Below are positions 16,991 to 25,447 of a stretch of DNA of 64,000 nucleotides, piece by piece; position 1 is the stretch's first letter, and the number at the start of each line of letters is the position of its first letter. The notes beneath the pieces are model-generated. The model was not told where the DNA came from and ran no database searches. It saw nothing but the letters and a program-made list of their open reading frames with translations. The stretch lies in the NCBI RefSeq assembly GCF_900108045.1, contig NZ_FNUK01000003.1, positions 30,040-94,039 of the forward strand, written 5' to 3'. Source of the DNA: Caloramator fervidus. GTDB lineage: Bacteria; Bacillota; Clostridia; Clostridiales; Caloramatoraceae. A program made the translations under genes and the position numbers.

Positions 16991-17890
16991 AAGCATAATT
17001 ATTAATGGTATTGTAACAACTGATAAAACCGTTGTAAAAAACACGCATTTTGAAGCTAAACTAACATCTGCATCAAATTTTTCAGCAAATAATGCTGTAT
17101 TTGCAGCTGCAGGCATAGCCATTATTAAAACAGGAATTCCTAACAACATACCTGAAAAATTAAAAAACTTTAATATAGTCAACGTAACCAATGGAATTAT
17201 AATCAATCTTAAAAGCGAAATATAATAAATTTTATAATCTTTAAAAAATTCATTAATATTAATATCAGCTAACATAGATCCTACTATTATCATAGAAAGA
17301 GGGGTTGTAGTAGAACCTATCAATTCTAAAGTTCTTTGAATAGGATATGGTAATTTAATAGAAAAAATAAACAATATAAAACCTAAAATTACAGATACAA
17401 GCCCAGGATTTAAAAATACTTTTTTTACATTTTGCTTTTCTTTATTATTAAATAACATAACTCCTACTGTCCATATTAATATGTTAAAGTTTATATTAAA
17501 TATTGCAGTATAAAATATCCCTATTTTACCATATACACTTTCAACTATAGGATAGCCCATAAAACCACAGTTTGAAAAAATTGTTACAAACCTCATAACG
17601 CTTCTCTCATTATAAGGATATTTCTTAAATAAATATTTGCTTAAAACTACTAATGTCAAATATAAAACCAAAGAAATAGTATATAATCTAAAGGCGTTTA
17701 TAAGCATTTCCTTTGAAAACTCGTAGTTAAATGAAGATAAAATCATAAAAGGTAAAGTTATATTCAATATCAATTCAATTAAACCCTTGTTTATACTTTT
17801 TTCTATTATGTTTCTTTTCCTTGAAAAGTATCCAACTAGCATTATAAAAAAAAGTATAAGAACTTGAGAAAAAACGTTATTCAAATCCAT
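16985..17890 (-). CDS. Auxin efflux carrier (AEC) family transporter
   Basis: A 301-residue integral membrane protein with about ten helices in the 5+5 arrangement of the AEC family, which moves organic acids such as malate. Family-like stretches are NITLPFMILSSF, FSNCGFMGYPIVESVYG near residue 110, and MPAAANTALFAEKFDADVSLAS near the end. GGAGGTAGGTT precedes the ATG. The substrate is not deducible. It converges on the CYTH gene and is the first gene after an extended -10 element. Confidence 0.86.
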   Translation of the reverse strand: MDLNNVFSQVLILFFIMLVGYFSRKRNIIEKSINKGLIELILNITLPFMILSSFNYEFSKEMLINAFRLYTISLVLYLTLVVLSKYLFKKYPYNERSVMRFVTIFSNCGFMGYPIVESVYGKIGIFYTAIFNINFNILIWTVGVMLFNNKEKQNVKKVFLNPGLVSVILGFILFIFSIKLPYPIQRTLELIGSTTTPLSMIIVGSMLADININEFFKDYKIYYISLLRLIIIPLVTLTILKFFNFSGMLLGIPVLIMAMPAAANTALFAEKFDADVSLASKCVFFTTVLSVVTIPLIIMLL

Positions 17891-17924
17891 AACCTACCTC
17901 CAACAACTTTACTTACACATATTT

Positions 17925-17933
17925 ATTATAGCA
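17925..17933 (-). promoter_or_regulatory. Extended -10 element ahead of the AEC carrier
   Basis: Minus strand TGCTATAAT, 35 bases before the AEC start, with a T-rich region at -35 supplied by the tail of the upstream terminator. Confidence 0.5.
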
Positions 17934-17945
17934 AACTTTTCTAAT

Positions 17946-17969
17946 AAAAAAATATCCCCTTAGGGGATA
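17946..17969 (-). terminator. Terminator after the HMA gene
   Basis: Seven-base stem TATCCCC/GGGGATA, three-base loop, followed on the minus strand by a run of seven T. It begins two bases after the HMA stop codon. Confidence 0.88.
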
Positions 17970-17970
17970 C

Positions 17971-18183
17971 TTATAATTCCTTTACATCAAAACCATTTTT
18001 AGTAACAACATATTTTATTTTTTCATCTATAACCTGATTCTCATCATAATAAACATTAACTATTCCGCTTTGAAAATCAACGTTAACATCCTCAATTCCT
18101 CTAATTCCTTCTATAATACTAGCTACTCTCTTGGCAGACATTTCATCATGCATAGAAGGAATTTTTAAAGTCAATTCCTTCAT
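17971..18183 (-). CDS. HMA-fold protein without the metal-binding cysteines
   Basis: A 70-residue ferredoxin-like HMA domain from the ATG at 18183, which follows AGGAGGGATAAAG. The fold pattern is clear: MKELTLKIPSM, AKRVASIIEGIRGIEDVNVD, SGIVNVYYDENQVIDEKIKY and KNGFDVKEL. In copper chaperones the first loop reads M-x-C-x-x-C, but here it is M-H-D-E-M-S, so both cysteines are missing. It therefore cannot bind copper like CopZ; the Met-His-Asp-Glu-Met loop could hold another metal or none. It lies 36 bases after a phosphoesterase gene in the same direction. No P-type ATPase is near. Confidence 0.85.
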   Translation of the reverse strand: MKELTLKIPSMHDEMSAKRVASIIEGIRGIEDVNVDFQSGIVNVYYDENQVIDEKIKYVVTKNGFDVKEL

Positions 18184-18219
18184 CTTTATCCCTCCTGATA
18201 ATATTTTTTGCACATTTAT

Positions 18220-18894
18220 TTAAATTATCCTAATAGGATCAAAATTTATTATGTCTGCCGAAGAGCATATATATTCTATACCATCTACTTCCCCAATAAC
18301 ACAAATATGCCTTGAATCATAATGAATATGTCCATATATTACTTTTTCTACCTTGTATTCTTTAAATAAATCAATAAATTCTTTAGCTACACTAACTTTA
18401 GTAATTGGAGGATAATGCATTATTACGATTTTCTTTTTAAAATCTTTTGCACTATCTAAAGAAAGCCTAAGTCTTATAAGTTCTCTGTTGTAAACTTTTA
18501 AATTTTTTTCATCTTTTTCCTCTAAGTTAATCCAACCTCGAGTCCCACATATTGCATAATCCTCATAAGGGAAAAAATTATTTTGTATAAAAAACATATC
18601 ATCATACAAGGAATTTAACTTGGATATTGATGTCCACCAATAATCATGATTTCCCTTTAGTAAAACTTTCTTTCCTTTTAAATTATGAACAAATTCAAGG
18701 TCTGGAATTGCTTCATTAAACTTCATACCCCACGAGATATCTCCTGCTATCAAAACTACATCATCATCTTTAACTTTACTATTCCAATTATGTAATATCT
18801 TTAAATGATGATCCTTCCATGTATCTCCAAAAATATCCATTGGCTTATCTGATGCAAAGGATAAATGTAAATCTGACAGTGCATACAAAGCCAT
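18220..18894 (-). CDS. Calcineurin-like metallophosphoesterase
   Basis: Di-metal phosphoesterase with the full motif series: SDLHLS (D-x-H) at the N-terminus, LIAGDISWG (GD), LLKGNHDYWW (GNHD), IMHYPP and YGHIH (GH-x-H). The 224-residue size matches a clostridial family of small cytosolic phosphoesterases of unknown substrate. The ATG at 18894 is chosen since homologues begin M-x-LYALSDLH. The longer frame would add a hydrophobic segment that overlaps the divergent FliK-like gene, and it has no ribosome site. Confidence 0.86.
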   Translation of the reverse strand: MALYALSDLHLSFASDKPMDIFGDTWKDHHLKILHNWNSKVKDDDVVLIAGDISWGMKFNEAIPDLEFVHNLKGKKVLLKGNHDYWWTSISKLNSLYDDMFFIQNNFFPYEDYAICGTRGWINLEEKDEKNLKVYNRELIRLRLSLDSAKDFKKKIVIMHYPPITKVSVAKEFIDLFKEYKVEKVIYGHIHYDSRHICVIGEVDGIEYICSSADIINFDPIRII

Positions 18895-18955
18895 AACTTC
18901 ACATCCCATCCTATATTTTTTTATATAAATTCCGATAAATATAATGGTGATAAAA

Positions 18956-20098
18956 ATGAAAATAAATAATATCCAACATATTATCAAAAGCTATTCTCAA
19001 AATTATTTACATGAAGGGAAAACAATATATGGTAAAATAATAAAAATTGAAAACAACACAGGAATAATAAAATTACCTAATGGTGAAACAATTCAAGCTA
19101 AATTTTTAACAGATATAAAATCAACTGAAAATAATTATATTAAATTTATCATAGACAAAATTGAAAACCAAACAGTTTTTTTAAAACCTTTATCATTAGA
19201 ACCTTCTTTTATCAATCAACAATATGAAAAATTAAACAACTTAAATATCCCTTATGACGTTGGAAAAGAAATCATTGAATCTTTAGCTAAATTTCAAATA
19301 CCTGCAAATGATTTCTTTATTTTATTAGTTTATGAAAACTTAAAATTTTTTAAAGCTTTAAGAAAAATGGATACTGAAAAAATAATAGATATATTAAAAA
19401 ACATTACCAAAGAAAATATAACACATAAGGATGAATCATACAAGTTAATAGAGAATATTATAAACAAACTAAAAGATACTGATATTAATCATTTGTGTTT
19501 TTTACTTGAAAATGACATAGAATTAAACCTTGAAAATATCCTAAAGCTCCAATCTTTTCTTAAAGATATTGATATAAATGATTTGATTGAAAAACATACA
19601 AAAAAAGAAACTAAAAATAAAATTATTGATTTTAATGATTTTATAAGTAAAATTAAGATATGTGACCTTCAAGATTCAATAAAAAATCTTTTGAATTTTA
19701 AGGATTTACTTGAAAAAATAAATAACAATTATTTTATATACTACTTTAATCAATACGAAAAAAATAATGTTTTTAAAAACCTAGTAGTAATAAAAAAAGA
19801 CAAAAATACTCCTAAAGATTATAAGGTAGCAAAAATATTTTTAAGAATAAACACAGACAAGCTTGGTACTGTAGAAGCTTTTTTATATAAAAATTTTTCA
19901 AATATATCAATAACGTTTAAAGTTGAAGAAAAATATGAAAAAATATTTAAAAATAATTTTAGCCTATTAAGCTCTATGTTATCAAATAAAGGATTAAAGA
20001 TTCAAAATTTTAAAGTTCAACCTTTAAAACAAAAAACTTCATTAGTTGAAATTAATAACTTTTTTGAAACTATAAAAAAATTGGATGTGAAAATATGA
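18956..20098 (+). CDS. FliK-like (hook-length control domain) protein
   Basis: A 380-residue lysine- and asparagine-rich protein. The bulk is poorly conserved, but residues ~290-360 match the C-terminal Flg_hook pattern of FliK (KIFLRINTDKLGTVEAFLYK, ISITFKVEEKYEKIFKNN, LLSSMLSNKGLKIQNFKV). The next gene encodes an isolated FlhB C-terminal domain. The same pairing is known in Bacillus subtilis as ylqG-ylqH, away from the flagellar locus. GGTGA precedes the ATG at 18956; an in-frame ATG at 18944 overlaps that site. Assignment rests on the C-terminal domain and the neighbour. Confidence 0.72.
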   Translation: MKINNIQHIIKSYSQNYLHEGKTIYGKIIKIENNTGIIKLPNGETIQAKFLTDIKSTENNYIKFIIDKIENQTVFLKPLSLEPSFINQQYEKLNNLNIPYDVGKEIIESLAKFQIPANDFFILLVYENLKFFKALRKMDTEKIIDILKNITKENITHKDESYKLIENIINKLKDTDINHLCFLLENDIELNLENILKLQSFLKDIDINDLIEKHTKKETKNKIIDFNDFISKIKICDLQDSIKNLLNFKDLLEKINNNYFIYYFNQYEKNNVFKNLVVIKKDKNTPKDYKVAKIFLRINTDKLGTVEAFLYKNFSNISITFKVEEKYEKIFKNNFSLLSSMLSNKGLKIQNFKVQPLKQKTSLVEINNFFETIKKLDVKI

Positions 20099-20349
20099 AA
20101 AAGAAAGCCGTAGCATTAAAATATAATAAAAATCTTAAAGCTCCTTATGTAACTGCTGTAGGGTTTGGACAAGTAGCTGAAAAAATAATAAAAATAGCAA
20201 AAGAATCTAACATTCCTATAGTTGAAAATGAAAATTTAGTAGATTCTCTATCAAAACTTCCTCTAAACCAACCTATTCCCCCTGAACTTTATGAAGCAGT
20301 AGCAGAAATAATAGCCTTTGTATACAAAATAAATAATCAAATAAAATAG
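20095..20349 (+). CDS. Stand-alone FlhB cytoplasmic-domain homologue
   Basis: 84 residues that match only the part of FlhB after the NPTH cleavage site: AVALKYNKNLKAPYVTAVGFG, AEKIIKIAKESNIPIVENE and PLNQPIPPELYEAVAEIIAF. The membrane part and the NPTH autocleavage motif are absent, so this is the FlhX/YlqH type that can stand in for the FlhB switch domain. It overlaps the FliK-like gene by four bases (ATGA). FlhB and FliK interact during the switch from hook to filament export, so the pair makes sense as one unit. Confidence 0.9.
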   Translation: MKKKAVALKYNKNLKAPYVTAVGFGQVAEKIIKIAKESNIPIVENENLVDSLSKLPLNQPIPPELYEAVAEIIAFVYKINNQIK

Positions 20350-20362
20350 AAAGGATGATTAT

Positions 20363-21142
20363 ATGTTTGATATATTTTCTGGACTAGAAGAATTAGGATT
20401 TAATAATGTTGACATAGACCTTTATAAAAATGAAAAAACTGAAGAAAACAAAAAAGATGAAGAAAATAAAAATGATCCTTTAAAATTATTGTATGATAAA
20501 ACTATTGACTGTCCTGTCTGTAATACACAATTTAAAACTAAAACCGTCAAGGTTGGAAAGGCTAGGCTTATATCCCAAGATACAGATTTTATGCCTATTT
20601 ATGAAAATATAAATCCTTTATTTTACGATGTAATAATTTGTCCAAAATGCGGCTATGCTGCAATGGTAAGTTATTTTAATAAAATAAGACAATTTCAAAT
20701 CGAACTAATTTTAAATAATATTACTCCAAAATTTAAACCAAAAAAATATCCTGATGTTTACGATGTAGATATAGCAATAGAACGTTATAAATTTTCCTTA
20801 TTAAATTGTGCCATTAAGAATGCCAAAAGTAGCGAAAAAGCCTTTAACTGTCTAAAAATCGCATGGATGTATAGACTAAAAAAAGATACTGAAAACGAAT
20901 TAAAATTCCTTGAATTAGCCTATATAGGATTTAAAGAAGCTCTTGAAAAAGAGCCATTTCCTGTATGCAACATGGATCAATATACACTAATGTATCTTAT
21001 TGGAGAGCTTGCAAGAAGAATTGGAAAAAAAGATGAAGCTCTTATATGGTTTGGACAAGTTATAATTGCAAAAAATGCAAGGACAAAAATAAAAGAATTG
21101 GCAAGGGAACAAAAAGACTTAATTAAAAGCAGTGTCAACTAG
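20363..21142 (+). CDS. DUF2225 zinc-ribbon/TPR protein
   Basis: A 259-residue protein. A zinc-ribbon-like domain has DCPVCNTQFKTK (about residue 50) and IICPKCGYAAM (about 95) separated by a long loop. The helical second half (LKIAWMYRLKKDTENELKFL; MYLIGELARRIGKKDEALIW) resembles TPR repeats. This is the DUF2225 family of Firmicutes; function unknown. It follows the FlhB-like gene by 13 bases with AAGGATGAT as ribosome site, so it belongs to the same operon. A 14-base inverted repeat joins its last codons to the downstream spacer. Confidence 0.87.
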   Translation: MFDIFSGLEELGFNNVDIDLYKNEKTEENKKDEENKNDPLKLLYDKTIDCPVCNTQFKTKTVKVGKARLISQDTDFMPIYENINPLFYDVIICPKCGYAAMVSYFNKIRQFQIELILNNITPKFKPKKYPDVYDVDIAIERYKFSLLNCAIKNAKSSEKAFNCLKIAWMYRLKKDTENELKFLELAYIGFKEALEKEPFPVCNMDQYTLMYLIGELARRIGKKDEALIWFGQVIIAKNARTKIKELAREQKDLIKSSVN

Positions 21143-21213
21143 TTTATCAAATCCTCTTTAGTTCTAGCCTCTCCAACCATATCCAAAAGCATTTTCTCAT
21201 TGCCAATTCTTTT
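21091..21213. repeat. 14-base inverted repeat around the DUF2225 stop
   Basis: AAAAGAATTGGCAA at 21091-21104 is exactly complementary to TTGCCAATTCTTTT at 21200-21213. The arms are 95 bases apart and flank the stop codon. The second arm falls in the spacer where a minus-strand frame of about 40 codons is open from 21261 to the TAG at 21139-21141 but lacks a normal start. Confidence 0.5.
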
Positions 21214-21281
21214 AAATATTCTAGGAATGAAAACCGAATTAAATGGTAAAATAATATTGATTAACTAAAGGAGTGAAATTT

Positions 21282-22100
21282 ATGGCAAGTTATGATTTTA
21301 TATCCTATACAATAGGAAATGAAATAAACTTAAATGAAATAGCAGGTCATTTTGGTATAAATAAAAAATTTAAGTGGGAAGAACCTTTAATATTAAGAGA
21401 AAAAAATCTTAAAGGTATTTTAGCAAAGCCAGAAGATAAACTTGTTTTTATTTTTTCTTTTGGAAGTATCGTATGTGTTAATATGGCATTTCATGAAACC
21501 CAAGATGTAATCAATTATCTTAAAAAAATCGATAAAAACCTTAAAAACAATCCCCCTACTATGATAAAAGATAACTTTAAACTTATAGTAAATCCAAACG
21601 CAAAATTTGAAGTAACTTATAACTCCATAACAATCAGCAGAATTCATGACTATCATTTTAACATTATTGCTACAGTCTTAGCTAAATCAGTAGCCCTTGA
21701 AAAAATAGAAGAAGATATAGATATACTATTAGACAAGATAGAAGATATAGTCAACTTCCTTGAAAAAGGCAAACTAAATATTAGCGATGAAAATCTAGCC
21801 AAAATGTCCAGCAAAATTTTGCGTTTTAAATATAACACTATATCATATATTATGCTCCTTGATAAACCTCAAATTGCTTGGGAAAATGAAGATGCAGAAA
21901 AATTTTTTATTGAACTATCTGATTTATTCGAGTTAAATGATAGATATGAAAAAATAAAACATAAAACTGAACTTTTGCTAGATATTACAGAAGTTTTCTC
22001 AAGCCTTACTCAATCAAAACGTAATGCAAAACTCGAATGGATGGTTATAATACTATTTCTTGTAGAAATTATACTTTCATTAATTGAAAAATTTATATAA
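21282..22100 (+). CDS. RMD1/YagE (DUF155) family protein
   Basis: 272 residues from the ATG at 21282, which follows AAAGGAGTG. The DUF155 hallmarks are IFSFGSIVCVNM in the first third, a central helical stretch rich in acidic residues (LEKIEEDIDILLDKIEDIV), NDRYEKIKHKTELLLDITEV and a single C-terminal membrane helix (WMVIILFLVEIILSLIEKF). Yeast relatives are Rmd1 and Rmd8 and a mitochondrial homologue; bacterial roles are unknown. It is monocistronic or the last gene after DUF2225, and ends in a strong terminator. Confidence 0.84.
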   Translation: MASYDFISYTIGNEINLNEIAGHFGINKKFKWEEPLILREKNLKGILAKPEDKLVFIFSFGSIVCVNMAFHETQDVINYLKKIDKNLKNNPPTMIKDNFKLIVNPNAKFEVTYNSITISRIHDYHFNIIATVLAKSVALEKIEEDIDILLDKIEDIVNFLEKGKLNISDENLAKMSSKILRFKYNTISYIMLLDKPQIAWENEDAEKFFIELSDLFELNDRYEKIKHKTELLLDITEVFSSLTQSKRNAKLEWMVIILFLVEIILSLIEKFI

Positions 22101-22127
22101 AAAAGGGCAGACAATCTGCCCTTTTTT
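22100..22127. terminator. Bidirectional terminator
   Basis: Stem AAAAGGGCAGA/TCTGCCCTTTT with a CAA loop and T-rich ends on both strands, between the convergent DUF155 and CoA-disulfide reductase genes. Confidence 0.9.
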
Positions 22128-24564
22128 ATATAAATAAACTTGTATCTGACTTTTCAGCTTCTGCTAAAAATGAAGCTACTCCTCCCAATTCTACTCCATC
22201 TATAAGCTCTTCCTTTTTAATTCCCATAACGTCCATTGACATAGAACATGCAACAAGCTTTACTCCATTCTTTTTAGCTTGTTCTATAAGTTCTTCTAAA
22301 GAAGCTATATTCTTTTTAGCCATTATTGACCTTATTAATTTTGCTCCAATTCCACCCATGTTCATTTTTGATAATCCAAGTTTTTTACTTCCTTTTGGCA
22401 TCATCTTTGCAAACATCTTTTCAATAAAGTTTTTATTAACCTTTGGAGCAACTTCCTTCCTTAAAATATTTAAGCCCCAGAAAGTAAAGAACATAGTAAC
22501 TGGTCTTCCCATTGCAGCAGCACCATTTGCAATTATAAATGAAGCAATAGCTTTATCTAAATCACCACTAAACACTATTATGCTTTTACCATTTCTTGAT
22601 TCATTAGAAAAACTTTCACCCTTTAAGTTGTTTTTTCTTCCTTTTTGAATAAAAGCAACATAGGAATCTTTAGTCTTATCTATTTTTATTAGACTATTTC
22701 CTGTTCTTTCACACCACGCTTTTATATCATTTGAAAAAGCAGGGTCAGTAACATGAACTTCTAATATTTCTCCTTCTTTTATCTTTTCAATTTCATTTTT
22801 AACCTTCATTATTGGCCCTGGACATTGTAATCCACAAGCATTAATCTTTATAGTATTTATGGCATCTACATCCTTGCTTTCTATTTTTGTCATCTCATCA
22901 TTTAATTTTATGCCTTCACCATATCTTTTTTTAGATGCCTGATAAATATCATATCCTCCACTTAAGTTATATACATCAAAACCATTTTGAACTAATATCC
23001 TATATGCAACATATCCCCTCAATCCTACTTTACAATATACTATTATTTTTTTATCTCTTGGAATTTCGTTTATTCTATTTCTTAATTCATCAACAGGAAT
23101 ATTTAAAGCCCCTTCAATATGACCTGCTTCATATTCTAAATCAGTTCTTACATCTACTATAAAATATTCATTCCTATCTAGATTGTCTATCTCATCCCAA
23201 TGAATAATCTTCATATCCCCTTTTAAAATATTTGCAGCCGTAAAACCTGCCATATTAACAGGATCCTTTGCAGATGAATAAGGAGGAGCATATGCAAGTT
23301 CCAACTCTTCTAAATCATAAACAGTTAATCCATGTCTTATTGCAGTTGCTAAAACATCTATTCTCTTATCAACTCCATCTCTTCCAACAATTTGTGCTCC
23401 TAAAATTCTTCCATCTTCAGGTGAGAATAAAAGCTTTATAGTCATAACAAAAGCCCCCGGATAATATCCTGCATGGGAACCTGAATGTGTATAGGATTTC
23501 AGATAAGGAATGCCCATTCTCTTTAAAGTCTTTTCATTGGCACCTGTTGCTGCTGCTGTCATATCAAAAACTTTCAATATGGAAGTTCCTTGAGTTGCTT
23601 TATATTTTACAGCTCTTCCACAGATATTGTCTGCTGCAATCCTTCCTTGCTTGTTAGCAGGTCCTGCAAGAGGAATTAAAGTCCAAGCTCCTGTAACAAA
23701 ATCCTTAACTTCAATCGCATCACCAACAGCATAAATATAAGGGTCACTTGTCCTTAAATATTCATCAACTCTAATTCCCCCTCTTTCTCCAATCTCAAGC
23801 CCTGCTTCTTTTGCAAGTTTAACCTCTGGCCTTACTCCAATAGCTAAAATAACCATGTCTGCTTTAAGGACTCTTCCACTTTTTAAAACAACATCAAGCT
23901 CTCCTTCTTTATCAAATTTTTCTACTGCATCTGATGTTATAACCTCAACACCATTATCATTCATATGCTTTTCAAGTATCCTTGCCATTTCAATATCAAA
24001 AGGCCCTAAAATTTGATCCATAGCCTCAACTAAAGTAACTTCTAAACCTGCATCTTTTAGATTTTCAGCCATTTCAACCCCTATAAATCCTCCACCAATA
24101 ACAACTGCCTTCTTAGGTTTATTGTTTTCAATAAAAACCTTTATTCTGTCAACATCCGCCATATTTCTTAAAGTAAATATATTATTCTTTTCAACACCCT
24201 CAATTGGAGGAACAAATGGAGCTGCACCTGGAGAAAGTATTAGATAATCATATTTTTCTCTATAAATCTTTCCCTCTGATACAACTTCAACTTCTTTTGT
24301 ATCTCTAAATATTTTAGTAACTTCGCTTCTTACTCTAATATCAATATTAAATCTTTTTTCCATTCCTTCTTCAGTTTGAACTAGTAAATTTTCTCTTTCC
24401 TTTATTGTTCCGCCAATATAGTATGGTAAGCCACAATTAGCAAAAGAAATATAATCTCCTCTTTCAAACATTATTATTTCAATATTTTCGTCTAACCTTC
24501 TAAGTCTTGCAGCAGCACTAGCTCCACCAGCTACTCCACCTACTATTATTACCCTCTTTTTCAT
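22126..24564 (-). CDS. CoA-disulfide reductase fused to rhodanese, TusA and DsrE modules
   Basis: 812 residues in four modules. 1-440: FAD/NAD(P)H oxidoreductase of the CoA-disulfide reductase type with GGVAGGASAAARLR and the single redox cysteine C44 (SFANCGLPYY). 450-550: rhodanese with C511 (VYCKVGLRGY). 570-640: TusA-like with C577/C581 (ACGLQCPGP). 660-812: DsrE/DsrF-like with C773 (ACSMSMD). All four candidate sulfur-carrying cysteines are present, so a persulfide could be passed along one chain from a CoA or low-molecular thiol to a TusA/DsrE acceptor. This architecture is known in Clostridia and other anaerobes; a polysulfide or persulfide reductase role is inferred. AAGGAGATGATCTA precedes the ATG. 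Confidence 0.93.
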   Translation of the reverse strand: MKKRVIIVGGVAGGASAAARLRRLDENIEIIMFERGDYISFANCGLPYYIGGTIKERENLLVQTEEGMEKRFNIDIRVRSEVTKIFRDTKEVEVVSEGKIYREKYDYLILSPGAAPFVPPIEGVEKNNIFTLRNMADVDRIKVFIENNKPKKAVVIGGGFIGVEMAENLKDAGLEVTLVEAMDQILGPFDIEMARILEKHMNDNGVEVITSDAVEKFDKEGELDVVLKSGRVLKADMVILAIGVRPEVKLAKEAGLEIGERGGIRVDEYLRTSDPYIYAVGDAIEVKDFVTGAWTLIPLAGPANKQGRIAADNICGRAVKYKATQGTSILKVFDMTAAATGANEKTLKRMGIPYLKSYTHSGSHAGYYPGAFVMTIKLLFSPEDGRILGAQIVGRDGVDKRIDVLATAIRHGLTVYDLEELELAYAPPYSSAKDPVNMAGFTAANILKGDMKIIHWDEIDNLDRNEYFIVDVRTDLEYEAGHIEGALNIPVDELRNRINEIPRDKKIIVYCKVGLRGYVAYRILVQNGFDVYNLSGGYDIYQASKKRYGEGIKLNDEMTKIESKDVDAINTIKINACGLQCPGPIMKVKNEIEKIKEGEILEVHVTDPAFSNDIKAWCERTGNSLIKIDKTKDSYVAFIQKGRKNNLKGESFSNESRNGKSIIVFSGDLDKAIASFIIANGAAAMGRPVTMFFTFWGLNILRKEVAPKVNKNFIEKMFAKMMPKGSKKLGLSKMNMGGIGAKLIRSIMAKKNIASLEELIEQAKKNGVKLVACSMSMDVMGIKKEELIDGVELGGVASFLAEAEKSDTSLFI

Positions 24565-24618
24565 TAGATCATCTCCTTGTTAAAAAATTGTTTTTTAAGT
24601 TGATACTTTTATATTATA

Positions 24619-24647
24619 AGGATAATATAAAAAAAGTTTAATGTCAA
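24619..24647 (-). promoter_or_regulatory. Promoter of the CoA-disulfide reductase fusion
   Basis: Minus strand TTGACA (24642-24647) with TATCCT (24619-24624) after 17 bases. A perfect -35 and weak -10, as often found at regulated promoters. Confidence 0.6.
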
Positions 24648-24649
24648 TA

Positions 24650-24664
24650 TACCTTACAAGGGTA
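24650..24664. promoter_or_regulatory. Possible operator beside the -35 of the sulfur-transfer fusion
   Basis: TACC, seven bases, GGTA (imperfect palindrome) directly abuts the -35 box. TACC/GGTA half-sites recall operators of CsoR/CstR-type repressors that respond to copper or persulfides. The half-sites are short, and no such regulator gene is in the window. Confidence 0.35.
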
Positions 24665-24685
24665 AAGTAATTTAAAATGTTAAAT

Positions 24686-24714
24686 TTGATAAAAAAACAC
24701 AAATTTTATATAAT
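24686..24714 (+). promoter_or_regulatory. Promoter of the HAD phosphatase gene
   Basis: TTGATA (24686-24691) and TATAAT (24709-24714), 17-base spacer, 35 bases before the start codon. Divergent from the promoter of the reductase fusion. Confidence 0.7.
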
Positions 24715-24749
24715 TCTATATATAATTCTTTACAAAACGAGGTGTTAGT

Positions 24750-25409
24750 ATGCTAGAAAATATAAAAGCTGTAATCTTTGATTTAGATGGAACTTTAATT
24801 GATTCTTTATGGGTATGGAAACAAGTAGATGTGGATTACCTAAAAAAACATGGAATTAAACCTCCTAAAGACTTGCAAAAACATATAGAGGGCTTAAGTT
24901 TTGTTGACACAGCCATATATTTTAAAGAACAATTTGGAATAAAGGATTCAATAGAAGATATAATGGCTGAATGGCATAAAATGGTTTCAAATTATTATTC
25001 TTCTGTAATTGAAATTAAAAAAGGTGTAAAAGAATTTTTACAATACCTTAAATCTAAGAAGTATAAAATAGGTATTGCAACCAGCAATTCAATAGAGCTT
25101 GTAAAAGCTGTTTTACAACGAAATAGAATACTAGAGTATTTTGAAGTTATTGTTACAACAGATGAAGTTTCAAAAAGCAAAACAGAACCTGATGTGTTTT
25201 TAGAAGCAGCCAAAAGATTAAACGTATCTCCTAAGGAATGTTTAGTATTTGAAGATACAATTTCAGGAGCTATAGGAGCTAAAAAAGCAGGCATGAAAGT
25301 TATAGGGGTATTTGATGAAAATGGTTCTTGTAGCCCTGAAGAATTTAAAGAATATGTTGAACATATAATAGATGATTTTCAATGTATAGTTGAAAATTAT
25401 TGTAAATAA
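24750..25409 (+). CDS. HAD-superfamily phosphatase (beta-phosphoglucomutase-like)
   Basis: 219-residue HAD subfamily IA enzyme. Motif I is VIFDLDGTLIDS (nucleophile D and acid D near residues 9-11), motif II lies in GIATSNSIELV, motif III lysine in VSKSKTEPDVFLEAA, and motif IV acids in LVFEDTISGA. The helical cap lies between residues 17 and 85. This is a sugar-phosphate or small-metabolite phosphatase by family; the substrate is unassigned. GAGGTG precedes the ATG. Single gene with its own promoter and a terminator shared with the convergent methyltransferase. Confidence 0.9.
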   Translation: MLENIKAVIFDLDGTLIDSLWVWKQVDVDYLKKHGIKPPKDLQKHIEGLSFVDTAIYFKEQFGIKDSIEDIMAEWHKMVSNYYSSVIEIKKGVKEFLQYLKSKKYKIGIATSNSIELVKAVLQRNRILEYFEVIVTTDEVSKSKTEPDVFLEAAKRLNVSPKECLVFEDTISGAIGAKKAGMKVIGVFDENGSCSPEEFKEYVEHIIDDFQCIVENYCK

Positions 25410-25418
25410 AAATGCCTA

Positions 25419-25447
25419 AGGTGTCCTTATACCTTACAAGGACACCT
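25419..25447 (-). terminator. Terminator of the methyltransferase gene
   Basis: Ten-base stem AGGTGTCCTT/AAGGACACCT with a nine-base loop. On the minus strand it is followed by TAGGCATTTTTATTT. It overlaps the methyltransferase stop codon and lies just after the HAD stop. Confidence 0.75.
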
